From contig NZ_CP171729.1 of the NCBI RefSeq assembly GCF_043769475.1, positions 1,178,001 to 1,242,000 of the forward strand: 64,000 bases of DNA, given 5' to 3'. A program made the position numbers and the translations under genes. The notes under the pieces were generated by a model that was not told the origin of the DNA, made no database searches, and was given only the letters and a program-made list of their open reading frames with translations. Source of the stretch: Allomesorhizobium sp043769475 (lineage in GTDB: Bacteria > Pseudomonadota > Alphaproteobacteria > Rhizobiales > Rhizobiaceae). This document shows, piece by piece, positions 63,106-64,000 of the stretch (its first letter is position 1; every line of letters starts with the position of its first letter).

Positions 63106-63732
63106 ATGAGCACCGACCGCGACACCGTGCAGTCCTATGATACGGTAGCGGCGGAGTACGCTGCCGAGGCCGCGGCGATGCCCGAATGGGTTGCGACAGA
63201 GATCGATGCGTTCGTGACCGAGCTGGGTGGCTCGGGCAGGGTGCTGGAGATCGGAAGCGGTGGCGGGCGAGATGCACTTGAGCTTGAGAAGCGGGGGATT
63301 AGCGTGCGGCGCACCGACATTTCGAAGGGTTTCGTCGAACTGCTTCGCGAGAGTGGCTTCGAGGCCGACCTGTTGGACCCACTGACCGAAGACCTGGCCG
63401 ACCCGCAGCGTCCCGGCACGCCTTACGACGGGATCTGGGCCTGTGCCTGCCTGATACACGTCGCGCGCGACGATTTCGGCACGGTGCTTGGACGGCTTGC
63501 CGAGGCGACCCGGACCGGTGGCCGCCTGCACGCTTCGGTTAGAGAGGGCGATGGCGACGATGTGTCCACACACGGCAGCGCTGCAGCGCCTCGGCACTAC
63601 GTCGAAACGTACTGGCGCGAGTCTGCCCTTCGGTCTGCACTCACAGACGCCGGCTGGATCGTCAGCGAGGTACGTCGGTGCATCGGAAAGCCCGATGATC
63701 GGTGGCTGAGCGTTCGGGCGAGTCGGGCATGA
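63106..63732 (+). CDS. Class I SAM-dependent methyltransferase
   Basis: A 208-residue Rossmann methyltransferase. It starts MSTDRDTVQSYDTVAAEYAA, has SAM motif I VLEIGSGGGRDALELEKRG, motif II VRRTDISKGFVELLRES and the post-motif GIWACACLIHVARDDFGTVL. AAGGAGGAGCGC lies upstream of ATG 63106. Substrate unknown. It is enclosed by imperfect inverted repeats at 62969-62990 and 63826-63846. Confidence 0.88.
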   Translation: MSTDRDTVQSYDTVAAEYAAEAAAMPEWVATEIDAFVTELGGSGRVLEIGSGGGRDALELEKRGISVRRTDISKGFVELLRESGFEADLLDPLTEDLADPQRPGTPYDGIWACACLIHVARDDFGTVLGRLAEATRTGGRLHASVREGDGDDVSTHGSAAAPRHYVETYWRESALRSALTDAGWIVSEVRRCIGKPDDRWLSVRASRA

Positions 63733-63825
63733 CGCACACAGAGTTCGAGGCCCGGATGGAGGCGGTGTGCACGTCCGCATGTGGCACCAAGCGAGGGTAG
63801 ATCGAATTTCCGGTTCGGGTCGAGA

Positions 63826-63846
63826 GCCGAAATTCAACTGAGACAC
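63826..63846 (-). repeat. Right inverted repeat flanking the methyltransferase gene
   Basis: GCCGAAATTCAACTGAGACA followed by C; its complement reads GTGTCTCAGTTGAATTTCGG followed by C, aligning with the left copy at 62969-62990. Just inside it, GAATTTCCGG at 63804-63813 and CCGAAATTC at 63827-63835 can form a hairpin. The remaining 154 bp to the window end contain no convincing gene. Confidence 0.5.
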
Positions 63847-64000
63847 CACCCGCATATCGGAGTCCAGCCTTCCAGCACGGCCACCGGGCGCCGGCATGGA
63901 TATGGCCGGCCACCACTGGATGATAGAGTGCGCCGCCGATGGCGGATGCTCGACCTTAATGCTCGCCGTGGAGGTTAAGCTTCGATAACATCATCTTGGA

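Noticed and set aside
63662..63916. 84-residue minus-strand ORF at the window end
   Set aside because: It overlaps the methyltransferase end and the inverted repeat, has no RBS and no recognisable family.

Overview
The window is a GC-rich, gene-dense alphaproteobacterial chromosome segment. The ndvA/ndvB cyclic beta-1,2-glucan pair, a HutC-controlled hut regulon using the HutF/HutG route and the CoA-dependent aromatic gene sets all point to Hyphomicrobiales, most like the Mesorhizobium/Phyllobacteriaceae group. No rRNA, tRNA or CRISPR array was seen.

Layout. (1) 1-3770, minus strand: aztABCD zinc uptake (ABC transporter plus a metallochaperone cut by the window edge), with Zur-like boxes. 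(2) 3902-5395: FAD amino-acid oxidase with a frameshift, followed by a RidA-like imine deaminase. (3) 5414-13508: complete histidine utilisation locus; hutF-hutC diverge from hutI-hutH-hutG-hutU-hutD across a 16-bp perfect palindrome. (4) 13760-24321: ndvB (one in-frame TAA at codon 1459) and ndvA. (5) 24394-26300: a lone ccmC, a small Lrp-like sensor domain and a formamidase-like hydrolase. (6) 26379-39957: a catabolic operon opened by a 34-bp perfect palindrome: monooxygenase/reductase fusion, SDR, MarR, enoyl-CoA hydratase, acyl-CoA dehydrogenase, aryl-CoA ligase and kynureninase, then a Liv-type ABC transporter. Together these read as kynurenine to anthranilate to anthraniloyl-CoA to ring dearomatisation and beta-oxidation. 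(7) 40099-43099: PLD-family, EEP-family and GNAT genes. (8) 43183-50316: a membrane-anchored GGDCFF protein, a 1482-residue repeat autotransporter and a divergent secreted caspase-like protein. (9) 50320-52547: accessory patch with an IS5-type remnant, one DHFR-like gene, a broken second one, SRPBCC and ArsR. (10) 52662-61996: a second CoA-dependent aromatic cluster (feruloyl-CoA synthase-like ligase, thiolase, thioesterase, MarR, enoyl-CoA hydratase, TRAP transporter, MetE-like protein). (11) 62088-64000: a Crp/Fnr regulator and a methyltransferase flanked by inverted repeats.

A notable feature is the number of interrupted frames: seven otherwise well-conserved genes carry a lesion. Four are single-base length changes in homopolymers, one is a duplicated T, one is a nonsense codon and one is an internal deletion of about 80 bases. 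The pattern favours sequence or assembly error for most of them, so the affected proteins are described as the genes they would be when repaired.
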